From the NCBI RefSeq assembly GCF_018448885.1, contig NZ_RCWB01000003.1:152994-216993 (forward strand): a stretch of DNA of 64,000 bases, in the 5' to 3' direction. The stretch is from Photorhabdus caribbeanensis. GTDB taxonomy: Bacteria > Pseudomonadota > Gammaproteobacteria > Enterobacterales > Enterobacteriaceae. The notes under the pieces were generated by a model. That model had not been told where the DNA came from and made no database searches. It worked only from the letters and a program-made list of their open reading frames with translations. Shown one piece after another: positions 36,938 to 46,869 of this stretch (its first letter is position 1; every line of letters begins with the position of its first letter). The position numbers and the translations under genes were made by a program.

Positions 36938-37894
36938 TTACCATTGGAGAGGGTTTTGTTGCTGTGTTGTTCTGGGATCATCAACGTTTAGTTTTGCAAT
37001 TCCTTTTACGAATGGCAGATTATCCATCGCGTGCTGACGAGCGGAATGGATAAATGCGTCTGTTTCAGGTTGATACTGCTCGCCTTCACGAACGGCAGCA
37101 TACAGTCTGCTCCATAAACCTTCTCCCAATGTTTTAGTTACTATTAACCCCTGTCTTTCAAATGTCTCAACAACCCAATGTGGCAGGGCTGCGATTCCCA
37201 TGCGGGCAGCGACCATTTGTATCAGTAATAGGGTGTTATCCACATTTTTCAACGTAGGGGCAACCCCCGCAGGTTGCAAGAAACGCCGCCAGATATCGAA
37301 TCGCTGACGCTGAACGGGGTAGATCATCAATGTTTCATCAATTAAATCTGTTGGCTGGATGTGCAATTTATTTGCCAGAGGATGATCCGGAGCGACAACC
37401 AGTTTGACCTCATAATCAAATAGCGGTGTGTAGTGTAGATGACTCTCAGGGAGAATATCTGATGTCAGAACGACATCCAGTTCCCGTTGCAGTAGCGCAG
37501 GCTGTGGATCAAAAGTAACGCCGGATTTGAAATCCACATTGACTTGCGGCCAGGTTTCTCGGAAATGCTTGAGCGCAGGCGTCAGCCATTGAATACAACT
37601 ATGGCACTCAATAGCGATGCGCAGATTTGTTTGGCCCGGCTCTTTACATTCGCGGAGTGCATTTTGAACCAGAGGGAGCACTTGTTCCGCTAGCCGTAAT
37701 AAAATTTCACCCTGTGGAGTGAAGCGAAGCGGTTGACTTTTACGAATGAACAACCGGAAGCCAAGGCGATGTTCAAGATCGCTGAACTGATGAGACAAAG
37801 CGGATTGTGTTTGATGCAGATGATTGGCTGCCGCCGCTAATGAACCGTAATGACTCAATGATTGTAATGTTTTTAGATGTTTTATTTCGACCAT
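36938..37894 (-). CDS. metR: LysR-type regulator of methionine synthesis
   Basis: 318 residues. An N-terminal winged helix-turn-helix (about 1-60: [30 protein letters not shown]) is followed by a periplasmic-binding-protein-like co-inducer domain. It matches E. coli MetR, which binds homocysteine and activates metE, metH and glyA. The gene is divergent from metE with 108 bp between the starts, the classical arrangement, so both promoters lie in one control region with met-box-like repeats. The last ~20 residues are glutamine-rich and of no known importance. Confidence 0.95.
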   Translation of the reverse strand: MVEIKHLKTLQSLSHYGSLAAAANHLHQTQSALSHQFSDLEHRLGFRLFIRKSQPLRFTPQGEILLRLAEQVLPLVQNALRECKEPGQTNLRIAIECHSCIQWLTPALKHFRETWPQVNVDFKSGVTFDPQPALLQRELDVVLTSDILPESHLHYTPLFDYEVKLVVAPDHPLANKLHIQPTDLIDETLMIYPVQRQRFDIWRRFLQPAGVAPTLKNVDNTLLLIQMVAARMGIAALPHWVVETFERQGLIVTKTLGEGLWSRLYAAVREGEQYQPETDAFIHSARQHAMDNLPFVKGIAKLNVDDPRTTQQQNPLQW

Positions 37895-37958
37895 GAGAAA
37901 CCTTCAGGATGATAATGAATAAATTGCGCTTGTGGTTTATACCTTACCTGTTGATTAT

Positions 37959-37982
37959 GGATGTGTAAACATCTAGATGGCT
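37959..37982. promoter_or_regulatory. Met-box-like tandem octamers (MetJ operator) between metR and metE
   Basis: Three adjacent 8-mers, ggatgtgt-aaacatct-agatggct, match the MetJ consensus AGACGTCT at 5, 6 and 6 of 8 positions. Tandem degenerate octamers just before the metE start are how MetJ with S-adenosylmethionine represses this gene. Confidence 0.55.
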
Positions 37983-38002
37983 AAAAATGACGGGATAATG
38001 AA

Positions 38003-40279
38003 ATGACGATTATTAATCACACACTTGGCTTTCCACGTATCGGTTTGAAAAGAGAACTCAAAAAGGCTCAGGAGAACTATTGGGCAGGGAAAATTTCTCA
38101 GCAAGAATTATTGGAAACTGGCCGTGAGCTACGTGCCCGTCACTGGGAGCAACAGAAGCAGGCTGGTGTTGATTTAGTGCCGGTTGGTGATTTCGCTTGG
38201 TATGATCATGTTCTAACCACCAGTTTACTACTCGGTAATGTGCCACCACGTCACCAGAATTCAGATGGCACGATTGATCTAGATACTCTGTTCCGTATTG
38301 CTCGCGGTCGTGCACCGACGGGTGAACCTGCTGCCGCCGCAGAAATGACTAAATGGTTTAATACTAATTACCATTATATCGTGCCAGAATTTCAGCAAGG
38401 GCAAGAATTTAAACTGAGTTGGACTCAGTTACTGGAAGAAGTAGATGAAGCGTTGGCTCTGGGTCATCAAGTAAAACCCGTGTTACTGGGGCCGGTAACT
38501 TACCTGTGGCTGGGCAAAGTGAAAGGTCAGGCATTTGATCGTCTCTCTTTATTGAAAGATATTCTTCCTGTTTATCAGCAAGTATTAGCTGAGTTAGCCA
38601 GACGTGGCATCGAGTGGGTTCAGATTGATGAACCTGCGTTGGTACTGGAACTACCAGCCGAGTGGTTGGCAGCTTATCCGGTTGCTTATCAGGCGCTTCA
38701 AGGGCAGGTTAAATTATTGCTGACTACCTATTTCGATAGTGTTGGTAACAATCTAGAAACGATCAAATCCTTGCCGGTACAAGGGCTACATGTGGATCTG
38801 GTTGCTGGTCAGGATGATGTCGCGCAACTGAATGAGTCATTGCCAAAAGAGTGGGTGCTTTCCCTTGGTGTGATTAATGGTCGTAATGTATGGCGTGCTG
38901 ATTTAACGACTAAATATCAGTTGATTAAACCATTGGTAGGTAGCCGTACATTGTGGATCGGTTCTTCCTGTTCCCTTCTGCATAGTCCTATTGATCTGAA
39001 TGATGAGACTGCGCTTGATGCAGAGGTGAAAAGCTGGTTTGCATTCGCATTGCAGAAGTGTGAAGAGTTAGCCCTGCTGTCTGCGGCATTGAATCAGCCA
39101 GAAGGTGGTAAACAAGCGGAATTGGATGCCTACAGTACGCCAATCCGTGCCCGTCGTGAATCTAAACGGGTGAATAATCAGGCTGTGACTGAGCGCCTTG
39201 CGGCAATTAAGCCACAAGACAGTGAGCGTAATCAACCATACCCACAGCGTGCGGAAATACAGCGTCAGCGCTATAACTTGCCATTGTGGCCGACAACAAC
39301 CATTGGATCATTCCCGCAAACGACGGAAATTCGCGGCTTGCGTTTGGATTTCAAAAAAGGTCGGGTAGATGGCGCCAGCTATCGTACCAATATCTGTGAG
39401 CATATTAAGCAGGCAATTAACGAACAAGAACGTTTAGGATTGGATGTCTTGGTTCATGGCGAAGCTGAACGTAACGACATGGTGGAGTACTTCGGTGAAC
39501 ACCTCGACGGTTTTGTCTTTACGCAGAATGGTTGGGTTCAGAGCTATGGCTCCCGCTGTGTTAAGCCACCAGTGATTATTGGTGACGTCAGCCGTCCTGA
39601 AGCTATCACGGTAGAATGGGCTAAATATGCTCAATCGTTGACGGAAAAACCTGTCAAAGGGATGTTAACCGGGCCGGTGACAATTCTTTGTTGGTCATTC
39701 CCAAGGGAAGATGTCAGCCGTGAGACGATTGCTAAGCAGATTGCATTGGCACTGCGTGATGAAGTGGACGATTTGCAAAAAGCCGGTATTGGTATCATCC
39801 AGATTGATGAGCCAGCATTGCGTGAAGGTTTACCACTACGCCGGGAAGAGTGGCAGTCCTATCTTGATTGGGCGGTAGAAGCATTTAAATTGAATGCGGC
39901 AATTGCTAAAGATGACACACAGATTCACACTCATATGTGTTATTGCGAGTTCAATGACATCATGCCTTCCATTGCAGCATTAGATGCGGACGTGATTACC
40001 ATTGAAACTTCTCGTTCAGATATGGAGCTGTTGGATTCATTCGAAAACTTCTCTTATCCGAATGAAATCGGGCCGGGTGTTTATGATATTCATTCGCCTA
40101 ACGTACCGAGTGTTGAATGGATTGAAGCACTGCTACGTAAAGCGGCTGATCGTATTCCGGTCGAACGCTTGTGGGTTAACCCGGATTGTGGCCTGAAAAC
40201 CCGTGGTTGGACTGAAACTCGCCAGTCACTGGCAAATATGGTACAAGCCGCTAAACGTCTGCGTGAATCAGTGAAATAA
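38003..40279 (+). CDS. metE: Cobalamin-independent methionine synthase
   Basis: 758 residues (E. coli 753). It moves a methyl group from methyltetrahydropteroyl-triglutamate to homocysteine. The N-terminal barrel ([15 protein letters not shown]) and the C-terminal catalytic barrel ([13 protein letters not shown]) are complete. Zinc ligands are visible in HTHMCYC and in [13 protein letters not shown]. [11 protein letters not shown] carries the substrate-binding aspartate. The gene is divergent from metR and is followed by a strong terminator. No anomalies. Confidence 0.97.
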   Translation: MTIINHTLGFPRIGLKRELKKAQENYWAGKISQQELLETGRELRARHWEQQKQAGVDLVPVGDFAWYDHVLTTSLLLGNVPPRHQNSDGTIDLDTLFRIARGRAPTGEPAAAAEMTKWFNTNYHYIVPEFQQGQEFKLSWTQLLEEVDEALALGHQVKPVLLGPVTYLWLGKVKGQAFDRLSLLKDILPVYQQVLAELARRGIEWVQIDEPALVLELPAEWLAAYPVAYQALQGQVKLLLTTYFDSVGNNLETIKSLPVQGLHVDLVAGQDDVAQLNESLPKEWVLSLGVINGRNVWRADLTTKYQLIKPLVGSRTLWIGSSCSLLHSPIDLNDETALDAEVKSWFAFALQKCEELALLSAALNQPEGGKQAELDAYSTPIRARRESKRVNNQAVTERLAAIKPQDSERNQPYPQRAEIQRQRYNLPLWPTTTIGSFPQTTEIRGLRLDFKKGRVDGASYRTNICEHIKQAINEQERLGLDVLVHGEAERNDMVEYFGEHLDGFVFTQNGWVQSYGSRCVKPPVIIGDVSRPEAITVEWAKYAQSLTEKPVKGMLTGPVTILCWSFPREDVSRETIAKQIALALRDEVDDLQKAGIGIIQIDEPALREGLPLRREEWQSYLDWAVEAFKLNAAIAKDDTQIHTHMCYCEFNDIMPSIAALDADVITIETSRSDMELLDSFENFSYPNEIGPGVYDIHSPNVPSVEWIEALLRKAADRIPVERLWVNPDCGLKTRGWTETRQSLANMVQAAKRLRESVK

Positions 40280-40294
40280 CTCATCCAACAATTT

Positions 40295-40327
40295 GCCTGT
40301 CACCTTTAATTGGTGATGGGCATTTTT
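40295..40327 (+). terminator. Rho-independent terminator of metE
   Basis: GCCTGTCACC pairs with GGTGATGGGC (two wobble pairs) around TTTAATT and is followed by a T-run. It begins 16 bp after the metE stop. Confidence 0.85.
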
Positions 40328-40521
40328 CAAAAAATAACCTTTCTTTTTGTAGCAACGCATAGTGGTGCGGCTTAGCCGGGGTCGTTTCTATTACCAAACT
40401 TTTAGTAACTTATATATGCCATATTGGTATTTGAAAAAGTACATTTTATTAACAAAATAACTCGGGTAGTAACAAGATGGAAGCATTTTAATAGAAATTT
40501 AATAATTAAAGAGAGGATTAT

Positions 40522-41358
40522 ATGGATGTTAATAAGTTGAAAGGTAAGAAAAGTAGCTCTCGAAGAAATTTTTTAAAAAGTAGTGCCGCTATTACAGCAA
40601 CTGCTGCACTTGCTCCGATTGCTTTAGCTCGTGCGGAAGAAAAGTTATTATCCCCACTACATGGAATAGGCGTATGTACGCTTGCGCCAGAGCAGATATC
40701 AGGACCGTATTTCCGAAATGACAAAATTGTGAGAAGGGATATTACCGATTCAGAAGTAGGAATACCTTTTTTATTGAAGATTACTGTCATGGATAAGAAA
40801 ACATGTAAACCGGTTGAAAATTTATTTGTTGATATCTGGCATTGTAATAGTCGGGGAAAATATTCTGGTTGGAGTTATATTAACCCAGATATAGTACCTA
40901 ACGTTGATGGAATAGCTTCGGTCAATAGAACTGATGAACAAAATTTTCTGAGAGGAGCTCAGCCATCGGATAATAATGGTGTAGTTAATTTTACGACTAT
41001 TTACCCTGGGTTTTATGCTGGCAGAGCGACTCATATTCATATTGCAATCAGAAAATTGAGCACAAGTGTGGATGACAAAGAGCACTTTGCTTTTGTTGGT
41101 CAAATGTATTTTCCAGAAGAAATCAATACAGAGGTTTATAAATATGATATGTATTCAAAACGGAAGATAGTCAGAACCAAAAATTATGAGGATGTATATT
41201 TTAAAAATATGAATGGTCATCTTTCAGAAATAAAAGTAACAAAAATAGACGAATCTGATATTAACCGTGGGATACTGGGTGAAATAGTTCTATCGATAGA
41301 CTTGGAAAATATATCTAAATATATCACTAAAAGTGAGCTCTATTCTCATACCGTATAA
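40522..41358 (+). CDS. Tat-exported intradiol ring-cleavage dioxygenase
   Basis: 278 residues. The N-terminus has a twin-arginine signal (SRRNFLKSS at 13-21, then an alanine-rich hydrophobic stretch, cleavage near ALARA at 34-38), so the folded enzyme is exported. The mature part is a small intradiol dioxygenase of the protocatechuate 3,4-dioxygenase type, with iron ligands Tyr115 (GKYSG), Tyr165 (PGFYAGR) and His171/His173 (THIHI). Such enzymes use Fe(III) to cleave catechols between the hydroxyls. Secreted single-subunit forms are poorly characterised in enterobacteria. It lies alone between metE and pcp with AGAGAGG before the start. The Tat genes are 9 kb away. Substrate unknown; plant phenolics, insect cuticle catechols or catecholate compounds are guesses. 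Confidence 0.82.
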   Translation: MDVNKLKGKKSSSRRNFLKSSAAITATAALAPIALARAEEKLLSPLHGIGVCTLAPEQISGPYFRNDKIVRRDITDSEVGIPFLLKITVMDKKTCKPVENLFVDIWHCNSRGKYSGWSYINPDIVPNVDGIASVNRTDEQNFLRGAQPSDNNGVVNFTTIYPGFYAGRATHIHIAIRKLSTSVDDKEHFAFVGQMYFPEEINTEVYKYDMYSKRKIVRTKNYEDVYFKNMNGHLSEIKVTKIDESDINRGILGEIVLSIDLENISKYITKSELYSHTV

Positions 41359-41489
41359 TTTGCTTTTTTGAATAAATCGGGTTTTGGTGTAATAGCAGTT
41401 AAGATTATGAAGCAATTGGTTTAAATATCATTTTGATTAACTCTTTAAAGAGAGTATTATTATTCCTAATAATCACATAATGATACTAT

Positions 41490-41558
41490 ACAGGCACAGA
41501 GAGGATTATCTTTACTGTTTGATTGATATTATCAGTAGAGCATATTTTCTGTGCCTGT
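41490..41558. repeat. Spaced inverted repeat between the dioxygenase and pcp genes
   Basis: ACAGGCACAG (41490-41499) and CTGTGCCTGT (41549-41558) are exact reverse complements with 49 bp between. The site lies between two convergent stops and could be a terminator with a large loop or a small RNA. Confidence 0.45.
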
Positions 41559-41604
41559 CATTTTCCCAGAGAAAAACTTTTAGTCCCTCAAGCAAAATGT
41601 CAAA

Positions 41605-42261
41605 TTAATGAGTTGTGCCTCCATTAGTAGCGATATCTTCACTGTTTTTTAATGCTTCATCGATAGCAATTTCCAGTGCTGTTATAACTGTTTCTAGAGC
41701 CATACTTGGCGTTCCTGAATACCGAGTTGCTTGCTCAGGCAGATAAGGAATATGGATAAATCCACCGCGTATTTCAGGATGGGTGCATGCCAAATGATGC
41801 AATAAGCCATACATGACGTGATTACAGACAAAAGTGCCTGCGGTTTGTGAAATGGAGGCGGGGATTCCTGCATCACGCAAACCCTTGACTATCGCATTGA
41901 TCGGCAATGTGGCGAAGTAGGCGGCGGGGCCTGCTGCGACTATGGGGGTATTGATAGGCTGATTGCCTTGATTATCAGGAATGCTAGCATCATCGATATT
42001 AATTGCCACGCGTTCCACGGTAATATTTGGTCTACCGCCTGCCTGCCCCACGGCAATGACCAGATCAGGCTGTACATCATCAATAGCGGCATACAGACAA
42101 GCTAGGGAGACGTCGAACACACATGGAAGCTGACGCGCTTCAATACGGACCCCGCATAATTCTCGCCCTTGCAATTGTTTAGCTGCTTCCCATGATGGAT
42201 TAATCGTTTCTTGGTCGAAAGGCTCGAAACCTGTAATTAAAACTGTTTTCTGTGTTGTCAT
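41605..42261 (-). CDS. pcp: Pyrrolidone-carboxylate peptidase
   Basis: 218 residues. A cytoplasmic cysteine peptidase (C15) that removes N-terminal pyroglutamate. The triad Glu83 (ITVER), Cys146 ([10 protein letters not shown]) and His170 ([10 protein letters not shown]) is complete, and the length is normal. It is transcribed towards the dioxygenase gene and stands as a single gene; E. coli lacks this gene, while several other gammaproteobacteria have it. Confidence 0.93.
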   Translation of the reverse strand: MTTQKTVLITGFEPFDQETINPSWEAAKQLQGRELCGVRIEARQLPCVFDVSLACLYAAIDDVQPDLVIAVGQAGGRPNITVERVAINIDDASIPDNQGNQPINTPIVAAGPAAYFATLPINAIVKGLRDAGIPASISQTAGTFVCNHVMYGLLHHLACTHPEIRGGFIHIPYLPEQATRYSGTPSMALETVITALEIAIDEALKNSEDIATNGGTTH

Positions 42262-42881
42262 AGATAGTGCCCTTTGTATTGTGGAAAGAGTCTAATATAT
42301 CTAAGCAATATGCATTCTATAAAAAGATGACTGTGATATTTATATTTGGCAATTGTTTTATTTTTGTTGAAAGTATAATTGCAATATGTTGGTAAATAAG
42401 CAAGAAAAGTTGTTTGTTAGTTATAGAAGTAAAAGACAGTTAATCTTTTAATATATTCATAATAAGAAAAAGTCATTTTAAGAACAATCCAGCTTATTGA
42501 GCTATTGATTTATAAATGTTAAGGGAATATTTTAATAACGGTGGTGATTTATATTTGGCTAAGTGGAGGGTTTATAGTAAATATTTTGTTTTATGACCGG
42601 GTTATGAAACGGTAATTTGGTCTTTTTGACCAGATGGATATTAACCTTTATCAACTTTCAGGGGGGAAAAGATTTCTATGAGATAATCTGTGATATATTT
42701 TTCTCGGTATGTTTGAAATATAAATATAATTAAACAATGGATTGTTTTTTCCATAATACAAGCTTAATTCCAGATTAGTTTATGGACGGAAGAAAATACC
42801 CTGTTTTTTTACCCGTTTTATGGCTATTTTGTGATTTATGTCTCAAAATAATGTACGTTTTTCTTTTTTATATTACTTTGA
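42262..42881. other. AT-rich intergenic region upstream of udp
   Basis: About 620 bp with stops in all frames and no protein-like stretch. It includes the pcp promoter on the left and leads into the udp control region on the right. Confidence 0.4.
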
Positions 42882-42897
42882 AGTGACATTTATCACT
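42882..42897. promoter_or_regulatory. CRP-like site upstream of udp
   Basis: AGTGA-CATTTA-TCACT fits the CRP 16-mer TGTGA-N6-TCACA except at the outermost pair. It ends 75 bp before the udp start. E. coli udp is controlled by CRP and CytR, so the place and form both fit. Confidence 0.6.
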
Positions 42898-42972
42898 AAA
42901 AGATGTCTAAATGCTCAATATAGTAAATCTCAACTAATTTCATTATAAATTCTTCTTGCTGAGGAGTCTGAT

Positions 42973-43728
42973 ATGTCTGATGTATTTCACTTAGGTCTGA
43001 CCAAAAGCGACCTGCAAGGCGCAACTTTAGCTATTGTCCCGGGTGATCCGAAACGTGTGGAAAAAATCGCAAGATTGATGGATAACCCAATTCATCTTGC
43101 TTCTTTACGTGAATTTACGTCATGGCGGGCAGAAATTGAGGGTAAAGCTGTCATTGTGTGCTCTACGGGGATCGGTGGCCCATCAACCTCTATTGCTGTT
43201 GAAGAATTAGCGCAATTGGGGGTGCGTACTTTTTTGCGTATCGGCACAACAGGTGCAATTCAAGAAAATATCAATGTTGGTGATGTGTTGGTGACTACCG
43301 CTGCTGTTCGTTTGGATGGCGCCAGCCTCCATTTTGCTCCGATGGAATTTCCGGCGGTTGCCGATTTTGAATGTACGACTGCTTTGTACCAAGCAGCAAA
43401 AGATTTAGGTGCAACGGTACATGTAGGGGTAACAGCCTCTTCCGATACTTTTTATCCCGGTCAGGAGCGTTACGATACCTATTCTGGCCGTGTTGTGAGC
43501 CGTTTCAAGGGTTCAATGGCTGAATGGCAGGCGATGGGGGTCATGAATTATGAAATGGAATCGGCGACTTTATTAACAATGTGTGCAAGCCAAGGACTGC
43601 GAGCGGGTATGGTTGCCGGTGTTATTGTTAACCGTACTCAGCAGGAGATTCCTAATGTTGAATTACTTGAGAAAACAGAAAGTAATGCATTGGGGATTGT
43701 AGTAGAAGCGGCTCGCCGTTTGTTATAA
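42973..43728 (+). CDS. udp: Uridine phosphorylase
   Basis: 251 residues (E. coli 253). It splits uridine with phosphate into uracil and ribose-1-phosphate. PNP/UDP family signature: [16 protein letters not shown] at the start, [17 protein letters not shown] mid-protein, and [21 protein letters not shown] with the ribose-binding Met-Glu. GAGGAG lies at ideal distance before ATG 42973. A short G+C-rich hairpin follows the stop. Neighbour of rmuC-ubiE as in E. coli, though here a phosphatase and a DedA gene have come between. Confidence 0.96.
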   Translation: MSDVFHLGLTKSDLQGATLAIVPGDPKRVEKIARLMDNPIHLASLREFTSWRAEIEGKAVIVCSTGIGGPSTSIAVEELAQLGVRTFLRIGTTGAIQENINVGDVLVTTAAVRLDGASLHFAPMEFPAVADFECTTALYQAAKDLGATVHVGVTASSDTFYPGQERYDTYSGRVVSRFKGSMAEWQAMGVMNYEMESATLLTMCASQGLRAGMVAGVIVNRTQQEIPNVELLEKTESNALGIVVEAARRLL

Positions 43729-43740
43729 ATCATACTTTTT

Positions 43741-43760
43741 GGGCCGGAGTATTCCGGCTC
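43741..43760 (+). terminator. Hairpin after udp
   Basis: GGCCGGA pairs with TCCGGCT around a short loop 13 bp after the udp stop. The trailing sequence is only moderately T-rich. Confidence 0.55.
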
Positions 43761-43822
43761 ACTCTTATTTTAAAGAGAAATCTGTTAATGTCTTAACACC
43801 TAACAATTGATTAAGAGTCATC

Positions 43823-44605
43823 ATGATCACAACTTCTTTATTGCATCCATCAGTGCTTCCTCTCAATGGAGGGATTAATTTTCGTGATTTAGGCGGTAAA
43901 AAAGTCGCGAGTGGTGGAAAAATCAAATCAGGTTTACTTTTCCGTTCTGGTTCCCTAGATCGCTTAACAGAAAAAGATCAGTCTTTCTTGGCAAATAAAA
44001 ATCTCTTTCAAATCATAGATTATCGTGATATCAGTGAAATAGCGGATAAGCCCGATTTGGTATGGAATGGCGCTAATTATCATCATGCTCCGGCCAATCC
44101 ATTATCTGATGAAGTGAATGCGAATTTGGAAAAATTGGCGTCAGAGATGTTAGAACAATTTGATCCGCAGGCATTTATGTTTCGTCTTTATGAATTACTG
44201 CCTCTGAAAAATTCAGCTTATAAGACATTAGTTAAATTACTGCAACAACCGGAAAAAGGTGGGATAGTCCAGCATTGCGCGGTCGGTAAAGACAGAACCG
44301 GTGTAGGTTCTGCTCTGGTATTATTTGCTTTGGGGGCTGATTTGGATACGGTAATGGACGATTATTTAGTAACTCACTCTACTCTGGCTCCTTACCGTGA
44401 ATATTTGTTAAATGAGCATGCGAAAACCATGAGTGATGATGTGGTTGATAAATTCGCTTATGTTTATTCAGTGAGAGAAGAGTTTTTAATGACGGCATTA
44501 AACAGTATTAATCAATATTATGGCAGTGTAGATATATGGCTGGAGAAAGATCTTGGCCTTGATTTTACTGCTCGTAAGAAATTACAAGGTTATTTCCTTG
44601 AATAA
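43823..44605 (+). CDS. CX5R tyrosine (lipid) phosphatase, MptpB/LipA-like
   Basis: 260 residues. The P-loop HCAVGKDRTG places the nucleophile at Cys152 and Arg158, with lysine in the third loop position as in phosphatases able to act on phosphoinositides (Mycobacterium MptpB, Listeria LipA). The N-terminal INFRDLGGKK...KSGLLFRSGSLDRL is the usual family start. No signal peptide is seen, so any export would need another route. It lies between udp and the DedA gene with its own leader; a repeat element follows. Role unknown; in an insect- or host-associated bacterium an effector role is possible but unproven. Confidence 0.82.
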   Translation: MITTSLLHPSVLPLNGGINFRDLGGKKVASGGKIKSGLLFRSGSLDRLTEKDQSFLANKNLFQIIDYRDISEIADKPDLVWNGANYHHAPANPLSDEVNANLEKLASEMLEQFDPQAFMFRLYELLPLKNSAYKTLVKLLQQPEKGGIVQHCAVGKDRTGVGSALVLFALGADLDTVMDDYLVTHSTLAPYREYLLNEHAKTMSDDVVDKFAYVYSVREEFLMTALNSINQYYGSVDIWLEKDLGLDFTARKKLQGYFLE

Positions 44606-44667
44606 AAAGTTGGTTTAATTCTGGTTAATGCAGCGGTGGTTAAATTGAATGTGGTATTACCCGTTAT

Positions 44668-44781
44668 CTTTCAAGTTGCCTCTTTGTTGGCTGTACTCGC
44701 TCACCCCAGTCACATAGTTCGCTATGCTCCCGGGGATTCTTTCCCTTGCTGTCGCGATGCATCTTGAAATCCATAGGGTAT
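44668..44781 (-). repeat. Palindromic intergenic repeat element (copy 1)
   Basis: About 110 bp sharing long blocks, in reverse orientation, with 53516-53612 (gcatagcgaactatg centre, ccccgggag, gatgcatcgcgac, atttcaag end). The ends are inverted copies (TTTCAAGTTGC / GCATCTTGAAAT). It fits the ERIC-like palindromes common in Photorhabdus and Xenorhabdus. It overlaps the upstream part of the open frame of the DedA gene, which argues for the later start. Confidence 0.85.
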
Positions 44782-44799
44782 GTTAATCAATATAGGAAT

Positions 44800-45336
44800 A
44801 TGAATTTGAGTCTTCATGAAATAGTTGATCTGGTAATCGCTTTTGTTAAAGCTCATGATACCTGGATCATGCCGATTGTTTTTTTGCTCGCTTTTGGTGA
44901 ATCTCTGGCTTTTTTCTCCTTGTTATTACCTGCAACAATCATATTGCTTGGATTGGGGGCATTAATAGGTGAAAGCGGCCTTAATTTCTGGCCAATTTGG
45001 TTGGCAGCCGCAGTAGGGGCTTTTTTGGGCGATTGGGTATCTTATATTGTAGGCGCCCATTTTAAAGGTGATGTTGGTAAAATTTGGCCTATTTCCCGTA
45101 AACCGCAATTACTGACGCGAGTACACCATTTCTTTGAACGTTGGGGGATTTGGAGCATTTTCTTTGGTCGATTCTTTGGGCCATTCCGGGCAATTGTGCC
45201 GTTAGTCGCGGGTATTTGTGCCATGCCATTGCGTTATTTCCAGATAGCGAATATCTGTTCCGCACTTATCTGGTCTTTTGGTGTATTAGCGCCAGGCGCG
45301 TTTGGTTTGCAATGGTTAGTGAAATGGGTGAGTTAA
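44800..45336 (+). CDS. DedA-family membrane protein
   Basis: 178 residues from ATG 44800 (MNLSLHEIVDL). The open frame extends to 44746 but that part is inside the repeat element. It has about five hydrophobic segments and the DedA signatures FGESLAFFSLLLPATIILLGLGALIG, FLGDWVSYIVG, and FFGRFFGPFRAIVPLVAGI with the essential arginines. DedA proteins are flippase-like and support membrane homeostasis; some flip undecaprenyl phosphate or phosphatidylethanolamine. Which of the several enterobacterial paralogues it is cannot be told. Confidence 0.85.
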   Translation: MNLSLHEIVDLVIAFVKAHDTWIMPIVFLLAFGESLAFFSLLLPATIILLGLGALIGESGLNFWPIWLAAAVGAFLGDWVSYIVGAHFKGDVGKIWPISRKPQLLTRVHHFFERWGIWSIFFGRFFGPFRAIVPLVAGICAMPLRYFQIANICSALIWSFGVLAPGAFGLQWLVKWVS

Positions 45337-45441
45337 TTGGGAGCGGCTTCGCAGACTGAACTATCTGTATAAATCATTCTGGACATCTATACAGTGGCAA
45401 TTTAGTTTATCTGGTCTAAGCATTAGATAGAGGAAGTACCG

Positions 45442-46797
45442 GTGGGTATCCAGTTGTTATATACGTTGATAGGTACACTTGGCGGCCTGTTGGGCGGTGG
45501 TATTCTCGTTTGGTTCTCCGTTCATCAACGTATTCAACAGCAAGAGTTGGAATTACGGAAATTGGACAGCCAGCTTGCCGTTGCCAATGAGAAACTTGAA
45601 CAATCCGCTTATTGGCGGGTTGAATGCGAACAATTGAACCAGGAATTGCGGGCTCAGAGAGAAATCAATAGCGTGCAAGAATCTGAACTGCGGGAAGTGA
45701 CGACTCGTCTGGAAGAGAGTCGCCTCGCGGCTGAAGAGAAACAGCGGTTGCTGATCAACAGTGAACTGCGTTTGAATACTCAATTTGAGAATTTGGCTAA
45801 TCGTATTTTTGAGCAAACGGGTCGTCGTACTGATGAACAAAATCAGCAGAGTCTCAATACGCTTTTAGCGCCATTTCGCGAACAGCTTGATGGCCTTTAT
45901 CGGCAGGTACAGGAGAGTTTTGGTCAGGAAGCCCGTGAACGTCATACACTTGCACATGAAATCCGTAACTTACAGCAACTGAATGCCCAGATGGCGCAGG
46001 AAGCTATCAATCTGACAAATGCCCTTAAAGGTAATAATAAAATTCAGGGAGATTGGGGAGAAGTTGTGTTATCCCGTATTCTGGAAGCTTCTGGTTTACG
46101 AGAAGGGCATGAGTTTTGTACTCAGGTAAGTATCAAGGTAGAGGGAAACCGCCGTTTCCAACCCGATGTTATTGTTCATTTACCGCAAGGGAAGGATGTG
46201 GTCATTGATGCCAAAATGTCGCTGGTCGCTTATGAGCGTTATTTTAACAGTGGCGAGCGGCGTCAGCAGGAATTAGCCCTTCAAGAACATATCGATTCAA
46301 TTAAAGGCCATATTCGTGGTTTGAGCCGCAAAGATTACCAACAGTTGCCTGGGCTGAAATCGTTGGACTATGTATTGATGTTTATTCCGGTTGAAGCCGC
46401 TTATCTGGTTGCGCTGAACAAGGCGCCTGAGCTGCTTGATGAAGCACTTAAACACAATATTATGCTGGTTAGTCCATCAACATTGTTAGTTGCTGTACGT
46501 ACTATTAATAACTTGTGGCGCTATGAGTATCAAAGCCAGAATGCGCGTTTAATCGCCGATAAGGCCGCCCGTATGTACGATAAAATGCGCTTGTTTGTCG
46601 AGGATATGCAAGGTTTAGGGCAAAGCTTGGATAAGGCTCAACTTAATTACCGACAGGCAATGAAAAAATTGACTGAGGGACGCGGCAACCTGATAAGTCA
46701 GGCAGAGAGTTTTCGTAATTTAGGTGTTGAGGTGAAACGTCCGATTGATCCCGAACTGGTTGATAAGGCCAGCCAACCATTCTGTGCTAATGATTAA
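45442..46797 (+). CDS. rmuC: DNA recombination protein RmuC
   Basis: 451 residues from a GTG at 45442 with GAGGAAG before it. The N-terminus has one membrane span, followed by a long coiled coil (about 30-150) and a C-terminal nuclease-like domain with the PD-(D/E)xK pattern (RFQPDVIVHLPQGKDVVIDAKM). RmuC limits recombination at inverted repeats and has been linked to defence against some foreign DNA. It sits upstream of ubiE as in E. coli. Confidence 0.93.
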   Translation: MGIQLLYTLIGTLGGLLGGGILVWFSVHQRIQQQELELRKLDSQLAVANEKLEQSAYWRVECEQLNQELRAQREINSVQESELREVTTRLEESRLAAEEKQRLLINSELRLNTQFENLANRIFEQTGRRTDEQNQQSLNTLLAPFREQLDGLYRQVQESFGQEARERHTLAHEIRNLQQLNAQMAQEAINLTNALKGNNKIQGDWGEVVLSRILEASGLREGHEFCTQVSIKVEGNRRFQPDVIVHLPQGKDVVIDAKMSLVAYERYFNSGERRQQELALQEHIDSIKGHIRGLSRKDYQQLPGLKSLDYVLMFIPVEAAYLVALNKAPELLDEALKHNIMLVSPSTLLVAVRTINNLWRYEYQSQNARLIADKAARMYDKMRLFVEDMQGLGQSLDKAQLNYRQAMKKLTEGRGNLISQAESFRNLGVEVKRPIDPELVDKASQPFCAND

Positions 46798-46869
46798 TAC
46801 CAGGATAGGGTTTTATCTGAAAGGCTGATACACTTTTATAACGCTTTGAATAAAAAATGGGCAAATAAC

